Of a stretch of DNA of 16,418 bases, positions 7,145-14,332 are shown in pieces. Origin of the DNA: an uncultured Oscillochloris sp. (GTDB taxonomy: Bacteria > Chloroflexota > Chloroflexia > Chloroflexales > Chloroflexaceae); NCBI GenBank assembly GCA_903877945.1, contig CAIRFY010000342.1, forward strand, positions 1 through 16,418. The letters are read 5' to 3'. Position 1 is the stretch's first letter, and each line of letters starts with the position of its first letter. A model generated the notes under the pieces. That model was not told the DNA's origin, did no database searches, and saw only the letters and a list, made by a program, of their open reading frames with translations. Both the position numbers and the translations under genes were made by a program.

Positions 7145-7330
7145 TCAACTTCTGGCGCGTAGCGCCAGCGGCCCTCATGATGCTTTGGGTGTTTGGCACG
7201 GACGCCACGTACCTGAAGCATCATCGCCATGCCGCTCTGCAAGAAGGCCGTGTAACATCCTCTTCGCAGTGGCGAATCCTCCGAAAAACCCACCAACCGC
7301 GCAGGTTTAGTAGAGAAAGCGATCAAGCGT
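7145..7330. other. 186-bp cbbX-prk spacer with two inverted repeats, no gene seen
   Basis: Directly after the cbbX stop is a perfect hairpin CTGGCGC-GTA-GCGCCAG (7152-7168), without a following T-run. A second perfect 9-bp inverted repeat ATGATGCTT (7177-7185) / AAGCATCAT (7216-7224) encloses 30 nt. Possible partial terminator or processing element that would lower prk expression relative to cbbLSX. Short open frames here have no supportable ribosome site or similarity. Confidence 0.5.
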
Positions 7331-8311
7331 ATGCGCAAGCGACCGATTATCCTGGGGATTGTGGGCGATAGTGCCGCCGGGAAGACGACGATCACCTCTG
7401 GGTTGGTGAAACTCCTCGGTGCCGACCGCGTGACTCACGTCTGTACCGATGACTACCACAAGTATGACCGGCGCGAGCGCGCCGTGAACGGTATCACTGC
7501 CCTGCACCCAGACTGCAACTATCTGGATGTGATGGAGTTGCATCTGGAGCGGCTGCATTACGGCCAGCCCATCCTCAAGCCGGTGTACGACCACGACACG
7601 GGTTCTCTCGTGCGTCCCGAGTATGTCCAGCCTAAGGAGTTTGTGATCGTCGAGGGTCTGCTGGGCTTCTCCACGCCGATCATGCGCCAGTTCTACGATG
7701 TGAAGGTCTACCTCAATCCGCCCGAGGATCTGCGCAGGGTTTGGAAGGTTAAGCGCGATGTGACCAAGCGCGGCTACAAGCCTGAGCAGGTGCTGGCCGA
7801 GATGGAGAAGCGTGAACCTGACTCCGCAGCCTTCATCCGACCCCAGCGCGATCTAGCTGACATCGTGGTGCAGTTCTACCCCCCGCCCGAGGTGCCGGTT
7901 GAAGAGGCTGGGCCAACCTTGAACGCACGGCTCACTCTGCGCCCAACGATCCCACACCCCGACCTGACCTATCTCTGCGAGGACGATGGGCAAAGCCCTG
8001 GCGTGCGGCTGGAGCTTGGCCGTGACGGCGGGCGGCCCGTAGACATCCTAGAGATCGATGGTACGGTTTCGCCGGATCACGCCGGTCGGCTTGAACATGC
8101 GATTTGGCAGCATCTGCCCGACCTGGCACCCCTGCGCGGCGACCAGTTCGGCGACTACAGCGACCGCAGCGAGACGCGCCACAGCGACCCGCTGGCGATC
8201 ACGCAGTTGCTGCTCACGTATCACTTGCTGCGCCAGTATAGCGGTGTGGCGAATCTTCCCTTTGCTCGTCCCGTAGCCGCTCTGAGCCGCATGGCTGTGC
8301 CTACTGAGTAA
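7331..8311 (+). CDS. prk: Phosphoribulokinase
   Basis: Phosphorylates ribulose-5-phosphate with ATP to ribulose-1,5-bisphosphate, the RuBisCO substrate. It has 326 residues. The P-loop is GDSAAGKTT (12-20); the substrate-binding segment TDDYHKYDRRER (39-50) has the Asp pair D40/D41; HPDCNYLD (59-66) and PVYDHDTG (84-91) follow; the Walker B-type strand is VIVEGLLGF (105-113); a basic lid-like segment KVKRDVTKRGYK lies at 139-150. Length and motifs fit the PRK/uridine-kinase superfamily, closer to class II than to the shorter proteobacterial class I. It is the last gene of the operon, 186 bp after cbbX, and converges on hutI. Only a weak ribosome site (GAGAAAG, 13 nt upstream) is seen before ATG 7331. 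Confidence 0.93.
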   Translation: MRKRPIILGIVGDSAAGKTTITSGLVKLLGADRVTHVCTDDYHKYDRRERAVNGITALHPDCNYLDVMELHLERLHYGQPILKPVYDHDTGSLVRPEYVQPKEFVIVEGLLGFSTPIMRQFYDVKVYLNPPEDLRRVWKVKRDVTKRGYKPEQVLAEMEKREPDSAAFIRPQRDLADIVVQFYPPPEVPVEEAGPTLNARLTLRPTIPHPDLTYLCEDDGQSPGVRLELGRDGGRPVDILEIDGTVSPDHAGRLEHAIWQHLPDLAPLRGDQFGDYSDRSETRHSDPLAITQLLLTYHLLRQYSGVANLPFARPVAALSRMAVPTE

Positions 8312-8324
8312 GCGGGTTGTTATG

Positions 8325-8380
8325 ATGGGGTATAGCAGAAGGGGGTACCGCACGCGGTATCCCCTTCTGCTATACCCCAT
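8325..8380. terminator. Very long hairpin between convergent prk and hutI (bidirectional terminator or palindromic element)
   Basis: 8325-8344 pairs perfectly with 8361-8380 (20 bp, starting ATGGGGTATAGCAGAAGGGG); one G·T pair then TACCG/CGGTA extends it to 26 bp around a CACG loop. It lies 13 nt after the prk stop and 13 nt beyond the hutI stop, in the right place to end both transcripts, but has no T-tract on either side. A degenerate third arm, CTGCTGTACCCCCC, follows at 8381-8394. Confidence 0.75.
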
Positions 8381-8393
8381 CTGCTGTACCCCC

Positions 8394-9662
8394 CTACACG
8401 ATGCATCCCTGTTTCATGACCGTCCCCACCAGATTCCCGCCAAATTCGTAGGCCAGGTGGCGGTAGTCGGGGGCGTCAATGATCAAGATATCGGCGTCTT
8501 TGCCAGGCTCCAGCGAGCCGACCCGGTGGCCCATGCCGATGGCGTAAGCGGCGTTGATCGTGGCCGCGAGCATGGCCTCAGCGGGGAGGAGCCGTTGGTA
8601 GCGACAGGAAATCGCCATCACCAGTTGCATTGAGGGGCAAGGGGACGAGCCGGGGTTAATGTCGGTGGTGAGAGCCAGGGCTACGCCCGCGTCGATCATG
8701 GCCCGCGCATGGGCGTAGTTGCTGCCGCCCAGATTGAACGTGACGGTCGGGGTGATCACGGCCACGGCGGGCGATTCGGCCAGCAGAGCGATCCCCTCTG
8801 GCCCGGTCAGATCCAGGTGGCTGACCGAGATGGCACCAAGCTCCAGGGCGAGGTCGAGCCCGCCCAGAACGGAGAACTGATCCACGTGGGTTCTTGTGCC
8901 TATGCCCAGGGATCGCCCGGCCTCCAGCACGCGCCGCGATTGGGTCACGTTGAAGACATCCCGTTCGCAGAAAACATCGACAAAGAGCGGTGGCCCGGCG
9001 GCAAAGCGCGACGTGGCGTGCCAGTGTACGGCGGCGGGTAGCATCTCGTGAATGATCAGATCGATGTAGTCGTCGGCGCGACCAGCAAACTCGGGCGGTA
9101 GTGCGTGGGCGGGCAGGAAGGTGGGCACCAGACTGACGGGCTGGGTGTCGGCCAGGGTAGCGATGGCCTTGAGCATACGCAGTTCGACATCCAGGTTCAG
9201 GCCGTAGCCGGTCTTCACCTCGGCGGTGGTCGTGCCGAGAGCGAGCATCTGGCGCAATCGCGGCAGGCTCTGCGCCACCAGGGCGTCTAGGCTGGCGGCG
9301 CGGGTGGCGCGCATCGTCGAGATGATCCCGCCGCCGGAGGCCATAATCTCCATGTAGGAGGCTCCGGCAATACGCCACTCGAATTCGCCGACCCGGTCGC
9401 CGGCATAAACCAGATGGGTGTGGGGGTCAACAAAGCCGGGGCAGACAACCCGACCGGCGGCATCGATCTCGCGCTCGGCGGTGTACGCAGCACGTAGCTC
9501 ATCGTTCGGGCCAACGGTGACGATCTTGCCCTGGTGGACGGCCACCGCCCCACCGGAAATGATGCCGACGTCGGCCATCGTCGGGCCACGGCGCGGGCCG
9601 GGCGAACCGGCGCAGGTGACGATCTGGGCGGCGGAATGGATCAGAAGGTCGATGTGCATCAT
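8394..9662 (-). CDS. hutI: Imidazolonepropionase (histidine degradation)
   Basis: Hydrolyses imidazolone-5-propionate to N-formimino-glutamate, the third step of histidine breakdown; a metal-dependent amidohydrolase. It has 422 residues, normal length. Metal ligands: H81 and H83 in PGFVDPHTHL, H259 in THVDQF, D334 in TTDINPGS. Family stretches include YAGDRVGEFEWRIAG (86-100), GGGIISTMRATRAAS (110-124) and TTTAEVKTGYGL (144-155). Start at ATG 9662 (an ATG ATG pair) with a GGGGG tract about 9 nt upstream. No hutH, hutU or hutG is in the window, so it is solitary here. HVDQF and SVSHLD replace the commoner HADEF/SADHL, without touching ligands. Confidence 0.93.
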   Translation of the reverse strand: MMHIDLLIHSAAQIVTCAGSPGPRRGPTMADVGIISGGAVAVHQGKIVTVGPNDELRAAYTAEREIDAAGRVVCPGFVDPHTHLVYAGDRVGEFEWRIAGASYMEIMASGGGIISTMRATRAASLDALVAQSLPRLRQMLALGTTTAEVKTGYGLNLDVELRMLKAIATLADTQPVSLVPTFLPAHALPPEFAGRADDYIDLIIHEMLPAAVHWHATSRFAAGPPLFVDVFCERDVFNVTQSRRVLEAGRSLGIGTRTHVDQFSVLGGLDLALELGAISVSHLDLTGPEGIALLAESPAVAVITPTVTFNLGGSNYAHARAMIDAGVALALTTDINPGSSPCPSMQLVMAISCRYQRLLPAEAMLAATINAAYAIGMGHRVGSLEPGKDADILIIDAPDYRHLAYEFGGNLVGTVMKQGCIV

Positions 9663-9727
9663 TCGGGTGCCCCCATATCTCGTATCCCGTAGGGGGTGAG
9701 GTAATCGTTCTGCGATACATATATTGG

Positions 9728-9733
9728 ATTATA
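9728..9733 (-). promoter_or_regulatory. Possible -10 box for hutI
   Basis: TATAAT on the minus strand 66 nt before the hutI start, in a locally AT-rich stretch (9715-9775) that contrasts with the surroundings. No good -35 hexamer is evident. Confidence 0.35.
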
Positions 9734-9778
9734 TTTGCTCACGCTTGTATCATACCTCTTTTCACTAAGATTTAGGCA

Positions 9779-9875
9779 CAATACTGTTCGAATAAGAAAT
9801 TCACTGCCGCTCCGCCCTCACCCCCCCCGGCCCCTCTCCCCGTGAGGGAGAGAGGCCGGGGGTGAGGGCTGTCCG
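9779..9875. repeat. Copy of the dispersed palindromic repeat (uninterrupted form)
   Basis: Begins CAATACTGTTCGAATAAG, matching the copy at 16203 and more loosely 13395. It continues into a long near-perfect palindrome: CCCTCACCCC...CTCTCCC (9815-9840) against GGGAGAG...GGGGTGAGGG (9845-9868) around a short loop. It lies between the divergently transcribed hutI and tpx. Confidence 0.75.
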
Positions 9876-9922
9876 GCGATCACACGACTTTGCTCATGCC
9901 CTGATTGATATGACCCTGTCGG

Positions 9923-9952
9923 TTGACAAACTGGCAGCATGATGCCTACAAT
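9923..9952 (+). promoter_or_regulatory. Sigma-70-type promoter of tpx
   Basis: TTGACA (9923-9928), 18-bp spacer, TACAAT (9947-9952). This is the best consensus promoter in the window. The TTG of the -35 box is also an in-frame potential start codon for tpx, but that would place the promoter inside the gene, so ATG 9992 is preferred. Confidence 0.8.
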
Positions 9953-9991
9953 CATGTGATTCCCACGCAGTTGATGAAGGAGCATACGAAC

Positions 9992-10510
9992 ATGACCACG
10001 AAGCGCGCCGAAGCGTTCGACCTCTTTGGACCTCGTACCCTCACCGGCCCCGAGCTGAATCCGGGTGATGTCGCCCCTGATTTTGTGCTGATCACCAACG
10101 CTTTGGAGACGGTGACCAAGGCAACCTACGCGGGCAAGCCTCTGCTGGTTAGTGTGGTGCCCTCTCTCGATACCGGTGTGTGCAATAAGCAGACCATCCG
10201 CTTTAATGCGGAAGCCGCTGCGCTCAAGGATCAGGCCAGCTTTCTCACCGTGAGCGCCGACCTGCCCTTCGCCCAGTCGCGCTGGTGCGGCAGTAACAAC
10301 GCCGACCATGTGCAGACCCTCTCGGATCACCGTGACATGAACTTTGGTGCGGCCTATGGCACCCTGATCGACGATTTCCGCATTGAAAGCCGGGCTGTGT
10401 TTGTGATCGACGCCGAGGGTGTGGTGCGCTACTCCGAGTATGTGCCCGTGGCCGGTCAGGAGCCGAACTACGATAGCGCCCTGGCCGCGCTCAAGACGGT
10501 GATCGGATAG
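9992..10510 (+). CDS. tpx: Thiol peroxidase (atypical 2-Cys peroxiredoxin)
   Basis: Reduces hydrogen peroxide and organic hydroperoxides using thioredoxin-type reductant in the cytoplasm. It has 172 residues from ATG 9992, preceded by AAGGAG with a 9-nt gap. The peroxidatic Cys64 lies in PSLDTGVCNKQT (57-68) with Thr61; the resolving Cys99 lies in QSRWCG (95-100); Arg134 in SRAVFVID is the conserved active-site Arg. Spacing of 35 residues between cysteines is that of the Tpx subgroup. Length (about 165-175) is normal. It is a single-gene unit with its own promoter and terminator, suiting an antioxidant gene in an organism exposed to light and oxygen. Confidence 0.95.
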   Translation: MTTKRAEAFDLFGPRTLTGPELNPGDVAPDFVLITNALETVTKATYAGKPLLVSVVPSLDTGVCNKQTIRFNAEAAALKDQASFLTVSADLPFAQSRWCGSNNADHVQTLSDHRDMNFGAAYGTLIDDFRIESRAVFVIDAEGVVRYSEYVPVAGQEPNYDSALAALKTVIG

Positions 10511-10536
10511 GCGATTCGGTTCCCTCATCCCTCTGG

Positions 10537-10575
10537 CCCCCCTCTTCCTAAACGGGAGAGGGGGGATTATTGTTG
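10537..10575 (+). terminator. Intrinsic terminator of tpx
   Basis: 12-bp stem: CCCCCCTCTTCC (10537-10548) pairs with GGGAGAGGGGGG (10554-10565), one T·G pair, loop TAAAC. It is followed by ATTATTGTTG, a moderately T-rich tract. Starts 27 nt after the tpx stop. The stem sequence is related to the dispersed palindrome. Confidence 0.75.
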
Positions 10576-10591
10576 CAATGTCGCGGCCACG

Positions 10592-10620
10592 TCATCAGCC
10601 AGCAATGCCTACGTTATAAT
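10592..10620 (+). promoter_or_regulatory. Candidate valS promoter
   Basis: Perfect TATAAT at 10615-10620, 35 nt before the valS start; at 17-bp spacing the -35 position reads TCATCA (10592-10597), the same hexamer and spacing as at the cbb promoter. No T-box-like leader is possible in the short leader. Confidence 0.5.
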
Positions 10621-10655
10621 GCCCCTAGCAGAATGTTGTTCACCCTGAGGAAAGC

Positions 10656-13391
10656 ATGACGAACCCCGAGATTCAGTCCGCACGCCCGACGGAGATGGCT
10701 AAGGCATATGAGCACCAGCCGGTCGAGCAGTCTCTCTATGCATGGTGGGAACGCAGTGGGTTCTTTGCGCCCCGTGCCGATGCTCCCAATCCGCCTTTTG
10801 TGATTTCCATCCCGCCGCCTAATGTCACCGGCGAACTGCATCTCGGCCACGCCATGTTTGTGACGATTGAGGATCTGATGATCCGCTGGCGGCGTATGCA
10901 GGGCTTTCAGACGCTCTGGGTGCCTGGTACTGACCACGCCGGTATTGCGACCCAATCTCTGGTTGAGAAACTCCTGCGCAGCGAGGGTACCTCCCGCGAG
11001 GCTGTCGGCCGCGAGGAGTTTCTGCGCCGCACCTGGGAGTGGAAAGAGAAGTACGGCGGCCAGATCCAGAACCAGATGCGCCGCCTCGGTGCGTCGTGTG
11101 ATTGGGCACGCGAGCGATTCACCCTCGATGCTGGTCTCTCGCGCTCTGTCCACACGGCATTCAAACAGCTCTACGATGACGGCCTGATCTATAAAGGTAC
11201 CTACCTGGTCAACTGGTCGCCGACCCTCGGCACGGCGGTGAGTGACCTTGAGGTGGAGTACGAGACGCGGAATGTCTCGATCTGGTATGTGCGCTACCCG
11301 GTGATCACCGAGGGCTGGGCGGGGCCGCAGCACGCATGGGGCAGTGGGCGCTGGGCCGAGGGTGCGACTGAGTGGATTACGGTGGCGACGACTCGCCCCG
11401 AGACGATCCTGGGTGATACGGCTATCGCCACTGCGCACGGCGATGAGCGCTTCGCCACGCTGCTCGGTCGCTCGGCTGTCCTGCCCGCCCTCGCCCGCCA
11501 CATCCCGATCATTGCGGACGAGTATGTGGATAAGGAGTTTGGCTCGGGTGCGGTGAAGATCACCCCCGCCCACGACAAGAACGACTACGAAGTTGGCAAG
11601 CGCCACGGTCTGGCGCAGATTAGCATTCTGAACAAGGACGCCACGGTGAACGCCGAGGGCGGCCCTTATCAGGGTATGGATCGTTTTGCCGCCCGCAAGG
11701 CCATCATCGCCGATCTGGAAAAAGAGGGGCTGCTGGTCAAGACCGAACCGCACACCATGAGCGTCGGGATCAGCCAGCGTGGCGGCGAGATCATCGAACC
11801 ACTGCTCTCCGAGCAGTGGTTTGTCAGGATGCGCCCCCTGGCCGACCTGGCCCTGGCCGCCGTGCGCGAGGGCCGTACCCGGATCGTCCCCGAGCGATTT
11901 GAGAAGGTCTACTACCATTGGTTAGAGAACATTGAAGACTGGTGTATCTCGCGCCAACTCTGGTGGGGCCACCGCATCCCGGTCTGGTATCTGCCCGACG
12001 GCACGATGGTTGTTCCTGGCCCCGACGAGGCTCCGCCCGAGGGTGCCACGCAGGATCCCGATGTCCTCGACACCTGGTTCAGTTCGGGACTCTGGCCCTT
12101 CAGCACGCTGGGGTGGCCCGACCAGACGCCGGATCTGGCCACGTTCTACCCGACCAGTGTGATGGAGACGGGCTACGACATCCTGTTCTTCTGGGTGGCC
12201 CGTATGATGATGATGGGCTGCTACCTGACGCAGACCGAGCCTTTCCACACGATTTACCTGCACGGCCTGGTGCGCGACGAACACGGCCGCAAGATGTCGA
12301 AGTCCTACGGCAACGTGGTCAACCCGCTGGTGGTGATGGGCGAGCAGGGCACTGACGCCCTGCGCTTTACCCTGGCGACCTCGGGCACGCCCGGCCAGGA
12401 TATTAACCTCAACCCGCAGCGCATCGAGTCAGCCCGCAACTTTGCCAACAAGATCTGGAACATCACCCGCTTTGTGATTTCTAAATTGCAGATTGCGCTG
12501 CCCAATCCGCAATCTGCAATCACCAATCCGCAATCTGCAATGACCTTGGCCGACCGCTGGATCGTGTCGCGCTACCACCGGCTCTGCCTGGACGAGAACC
12601 GGCTGATGGAGGGCTATAACGTTGGCGAGGCTGGTCGCCAGATGCAGGATTTCCTGTGGGGCGAGTTTGCCGACTGGTATGTGGAGATTGCCAAGGTGCA
12701 ACTGGAGGGCGACGAGCAGCGCCAGCAACTCACCCGTGAGGTTCTCTACACGGTGTTGGAGGGTACGCTGCGCCTGCTGCACCCGTACATCCCGTTTGTG
12801 ACCGAGGAGGTCTGGCAGTATCTCACCCGCGTGGAGGGCGGGGAACCCGGCCCGACGCACAGCCTGATGCTGGCCGCGTATCCGGCGGGCGACGCGGCGT
12901 TCATCGACGCGCAGGCCGAGGTCAACTGGGGCATGACCCAGGAACTGATCGTGGCGATACGCAACATTCGCAGCGAGTATAAGGTGGAACCGGCGCGCTG
13001 GGTGGCGGCTACGGTGGTGGCGGGTGATCGTGCGGGGATGCTGCGCGAGCAGGCGGCGCTGATCTCGCGCCTGGGCCGTGCGGACGCCGCGAAGCTGGAG
13101 ATCGTCGAGTCGCTGGAGGTAAAGCCGAGTCAGTCGGCGGCCATCGTGATCGGCACGCTGGAGGCGTACCTGCCTCTGGCCGGTCTGATCGACCTAGTCG
13201 CCGAGCGTGCGCGTCTGACCAAGGAACTGGAGCAGGCCGAGGCCGACGTGTCGCGCCGCGAGGCCAAACTCGCGAACGAGGGGTTTGTGGGCAAGGCTCC
13301 CGCCAACGTGGTGCAGCGCGAGCGCGATAGCCTGGAGGCGGCCCGCGCCGCATTGATGGCTCTGCGCGGGCGGCTGGCTGAGCTACCCTAG
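10656..13391 (+). CDS. valS: Valyl-tRNA synthetase with an in-frame repeat insertion
   Basis: Class I synthetase charging tRNA-Val. It has 911 residues, in the family range. PPPNVTGELHLGHA (53-66) carries the HIGH-type motif HLGH (62-65); GRKMSKSYGN carries KMSKS at 546-550; the CP1 editing domain lies between, about 200-390 (with TTRPETILGDTA at its start). ARNFANKIWNITRF (589-602) begins the anticodon-binding part. A C-terminal coiled-coil arm occupies about 845-905 (RLTKELEQAEADVSRREAKL). Residues 610-630 are encoded by a short repeat (ALPNPQSAITNPQSAMT), absent from typical homologues as I recall them, in the loop before LADRWI. Start ATG 10656 has GAGG 5 nt upstream; ATG 10695 has no properly spaced site. 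Confidence 0.96.
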   Translation: MTNPEIQSARPTEMAKAYEHQPVEQSLYAWWERSGFFAPRADAPNPPFVISIPPPNVTGELHLGHAMFVTIEDLMIRWRRMQGFQTLWVPGTDHAGIATQSLVEKLLRSEGTSREAVGREEFLRRTWEWKEKYGGQIQNQMRRLGASCDWARERFTLDAGLSRSVHTAFKQLYDDGLIYKGTYLVNWSPTLGTAVSDLEVEYETRNVSIWYVRYPVITEGWAGPQHAWGSGRWAEGATEWITVATTRPETILGDTAIATAHGDERFATLLGRSAVLPALARHIPIIADEYVDKEFGSGAVKITPAHDKNDYEVGKRHGLAQISILNKDATVNAEGGPYQGMDRFAARKAIIADLEKEGLLVKTEPHTMSVGISQRGGEIIEPLLSEQWFVRMRPLADLALAAVREGRTRIVPERFEKVYYHWLENIEDWCISRQLWWGHRIPVWYLPDGTMVVPGPDEAPPEGATQDPDVLDTWFSSGLWPFSTLGWPDQTPDLATFYPTSVMETGYDILFFWVARMMMMGCYLTQTEPFHTIYLHGLVRDEHGRKMSKSYGNVVNPLVVMGEQGTDALRFTLATSGTPGQDINLNPQRIESARNFANKIWNITRFVISKLQIALPNPQSAITNPQSAMTLADRWIVSRYHRLCLDENRLMEGYNVGEAGRQMQDFLWGEFADWYVEIAKVQLEGDEQRQQLTREVLYTVLEGTLRLLHPYIPFVTEEVWQYLTRVEGGEPGPTHSLMLAAYPAGDAAFIDAQAEVNWGMTQELIVAIRNIRSEYKVEPARWVAATVVAGDRAGMLREQAALISRLGRADAAKLEIVESLEVKPSQSAAIVIGTLEAYLPLAGLIDLVAERARLTKELEQAEADVSRREAKLANEGFVGKAPANVVQRERDSLEAARAALMALRGRLAELP
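12486..12541. repeat. Short repeat cluster inserted in frame within valS
   Basis: CCAATCCGCAATCTGCAAT occurs at 12502-12520 and 12523-12541 (19 bp identical, period 21 = 7 codons). TTGCAGATTGCG at 12486-12497 is the reverse complement of CGCAATCTGCAA (12508-12519 and 12529-12540), so a hairpin can form in the mRNA. It translates to NPQSAITNPQSAM without frame disruption. Confidence 0.85.
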
Positions 13392-13584
13392 CACCAATAC
13401 CTTTCACATAAGCCGATTTATGCCGACCGTGCCCCCTCACCCCCTGCCCCTCTTCCTCACGGGGAGAGGGGAGATTCCGCACCAGGATGCGTCCGACTCC
13501 CCCTCTCCCGCTCAGGGAGAGGGGGCTGGGGGGTGAGGGCTGAGCGGCGGCAAACTGTCAAGCTGGATTGAGCTACCCTAGCAC
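13379..13584. repeat. 16-bp direct repeats covering both convergent stop codons
   Basis: TGAGCTACCCTAGCAC at 13379-13394 (valS stop TAG inside) is repeated exactly at 13569-13584 (the complementary strand of this copy holds the lipoprotein gene's TAG stop). The 174 bp between them is almost entirely dispersed repeat. This looks like a duplication made when the repeat block was inserted, or slippage. Confidence 0.7.
13395..13542. repeat. Dispersed palindromic repeat, uninterrupted copy; doubles as convergent terminators
   Basis: Begins CAATACCTTTCACATAAG (13395-13412), related to 9779 and 16203. It then holds CCCCTCTTCC-TCAC-GGGGAGAGGGG (13447-13471) and, after AGGATGCGTCCGACT (13484-13498), an 11-bp perfect hairpin CCCCCTCTCCC/GGGAGAGGGGG (13499-13509/13515-13525), ending GGGGGGTGAGGG. 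These hairpins are well placed to end valS and the converging lipoprotein transcript, although no T-tract follows. Confidence 0.75.
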
Positions 13585-14291
13585 TCCGCTGGTGCCCGCA
13601 CGTCTACGGGCTTGCCATAGTCGCTGAACGTGATCGTCCAGGTACTCGGCTGGGCGGCGTCGCTGGCGGTATCCACTAGCACCAGTTTGCTGGCGCGCAT
13701 GGTCTCCATATCGGCCCAGAGATCCACCGCCACCGGCCCAGCGCCCAGCAGTCCCATGCTGATCGGCTGGAGCTTTGCGCCGGCGATGCTACCACGCAGG
13801 TGGTAGTTGGGCGTGCCGTCCAGATCCTCGCTGCTGACGAGGCTCACGCTATCGAATCCCTCCTGGAGCAGATGCTCGACGCCCTGCTGCGAATCAAACA
13901 GGATGGCCGGATTGAAGCTGCTGCCGGGAACCAGGCAGCCCCATGTGCGCGTGATCGGGTTGGTCATGTACTGCTTGCCCGCCAGGGCTACCGTGCGAAT
14001 CTCGGCGACCCCGCCGCTGGCGCTGACGCTGAGTATAGCCAGGACGCTATCGGGCCGCTTGAGGTCGCCCTCCATGCGGTTGAGCGTGAAGACGCCGCCC
14101 GCATCGGCGAGAACCGGCTTGCCGGTGAGGGCAATCGTGAAGTGGACACTCTGGGCGGCCTGGGTGGCCCGACCAATCTGGGCGCTCAGCTCGCGTGGGG
14201 TGAGGGTGGGGGCGGGCGTGGGCGGGGCCGCGCCGCTGCATGCGGCCAACAGCCCTGCCAGGACGATCACAACAATGCGACGGTAGTTCAC
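13578..14291 (-). CDS. Lipoprotein of the LppX/LprA/F/G-like family
   Basis: Predicted membrane-anchored lipoprotein. From GTG 14291 (GAGG about 5 nt upstream) it has 237 residues: a signal peptide MNYRRIVVIVLAGLLAAC with lipobox LAAC (Cys18), then a Pro/Thr-rich spacer (APPTPAPTLTP) and one globular domain. QSVHFTIALTGKPV, GGVFTLNRMEGDLKRPD and the C-terminal VAVDLWADMETMRASKLVL resemble the mycobacterial LppX/LprG fold, which binds lipids in a hydrophobic cavity. Lipid transport is therefore possible but unproven here. An upstream ATG (14333) would overlap the recombinase stop and spoil the signal peptide. Cys residues in TWGCLVPG and at the last position could form a disulfide. Confidence 0.75.
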   Translation of the reverse strand: MNYRRIVVIVLAGLLAACSGAAPPTPAPTLTPRELSAQIGRATQAAQSVHFTIALTGKPVLADAGGVFTLNRMEGDLKRPDSVLAILSVSASGGVAEIRTVALAGKQYMTNPITRTWGCLVPGSSFNPAILFDSQQGVEHLLQEGFDSVSLVSSEDLDGTPNYHLRGSIAGAKLQPISMGLLGAGPVAVDLWADMETMRASKLVLVDTASDAAQPSTWTITFSDYGKPVDVRAPAEC

Positions 14292-14332
14292 AAAAACCTC
14301 GTGCTTAGGTGGGCGAGTGACGCTCAATACCA

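Noticed and set aside
9923..9991. 23-codon N-terminal extension of Tpx from TTG 9923
   Set aside because: TTG 9923 is the -35 hexamer of a good promoter, whereas ATG 9992 has AAGGAG at proper distance and gives the family's normal length.
10614..11918. 434-codon minus-strand frame opposite valS
   Set aside because: Covers the HIGH motif and editing domain of a clear ValRS on the other strand; shadow frame.
13395..13542. Small minus-strand genes in the valS-lipoprotein spacer
   Set aside because: Open frames there run through the palindromic repeat and into valS antisense, with no start signal.
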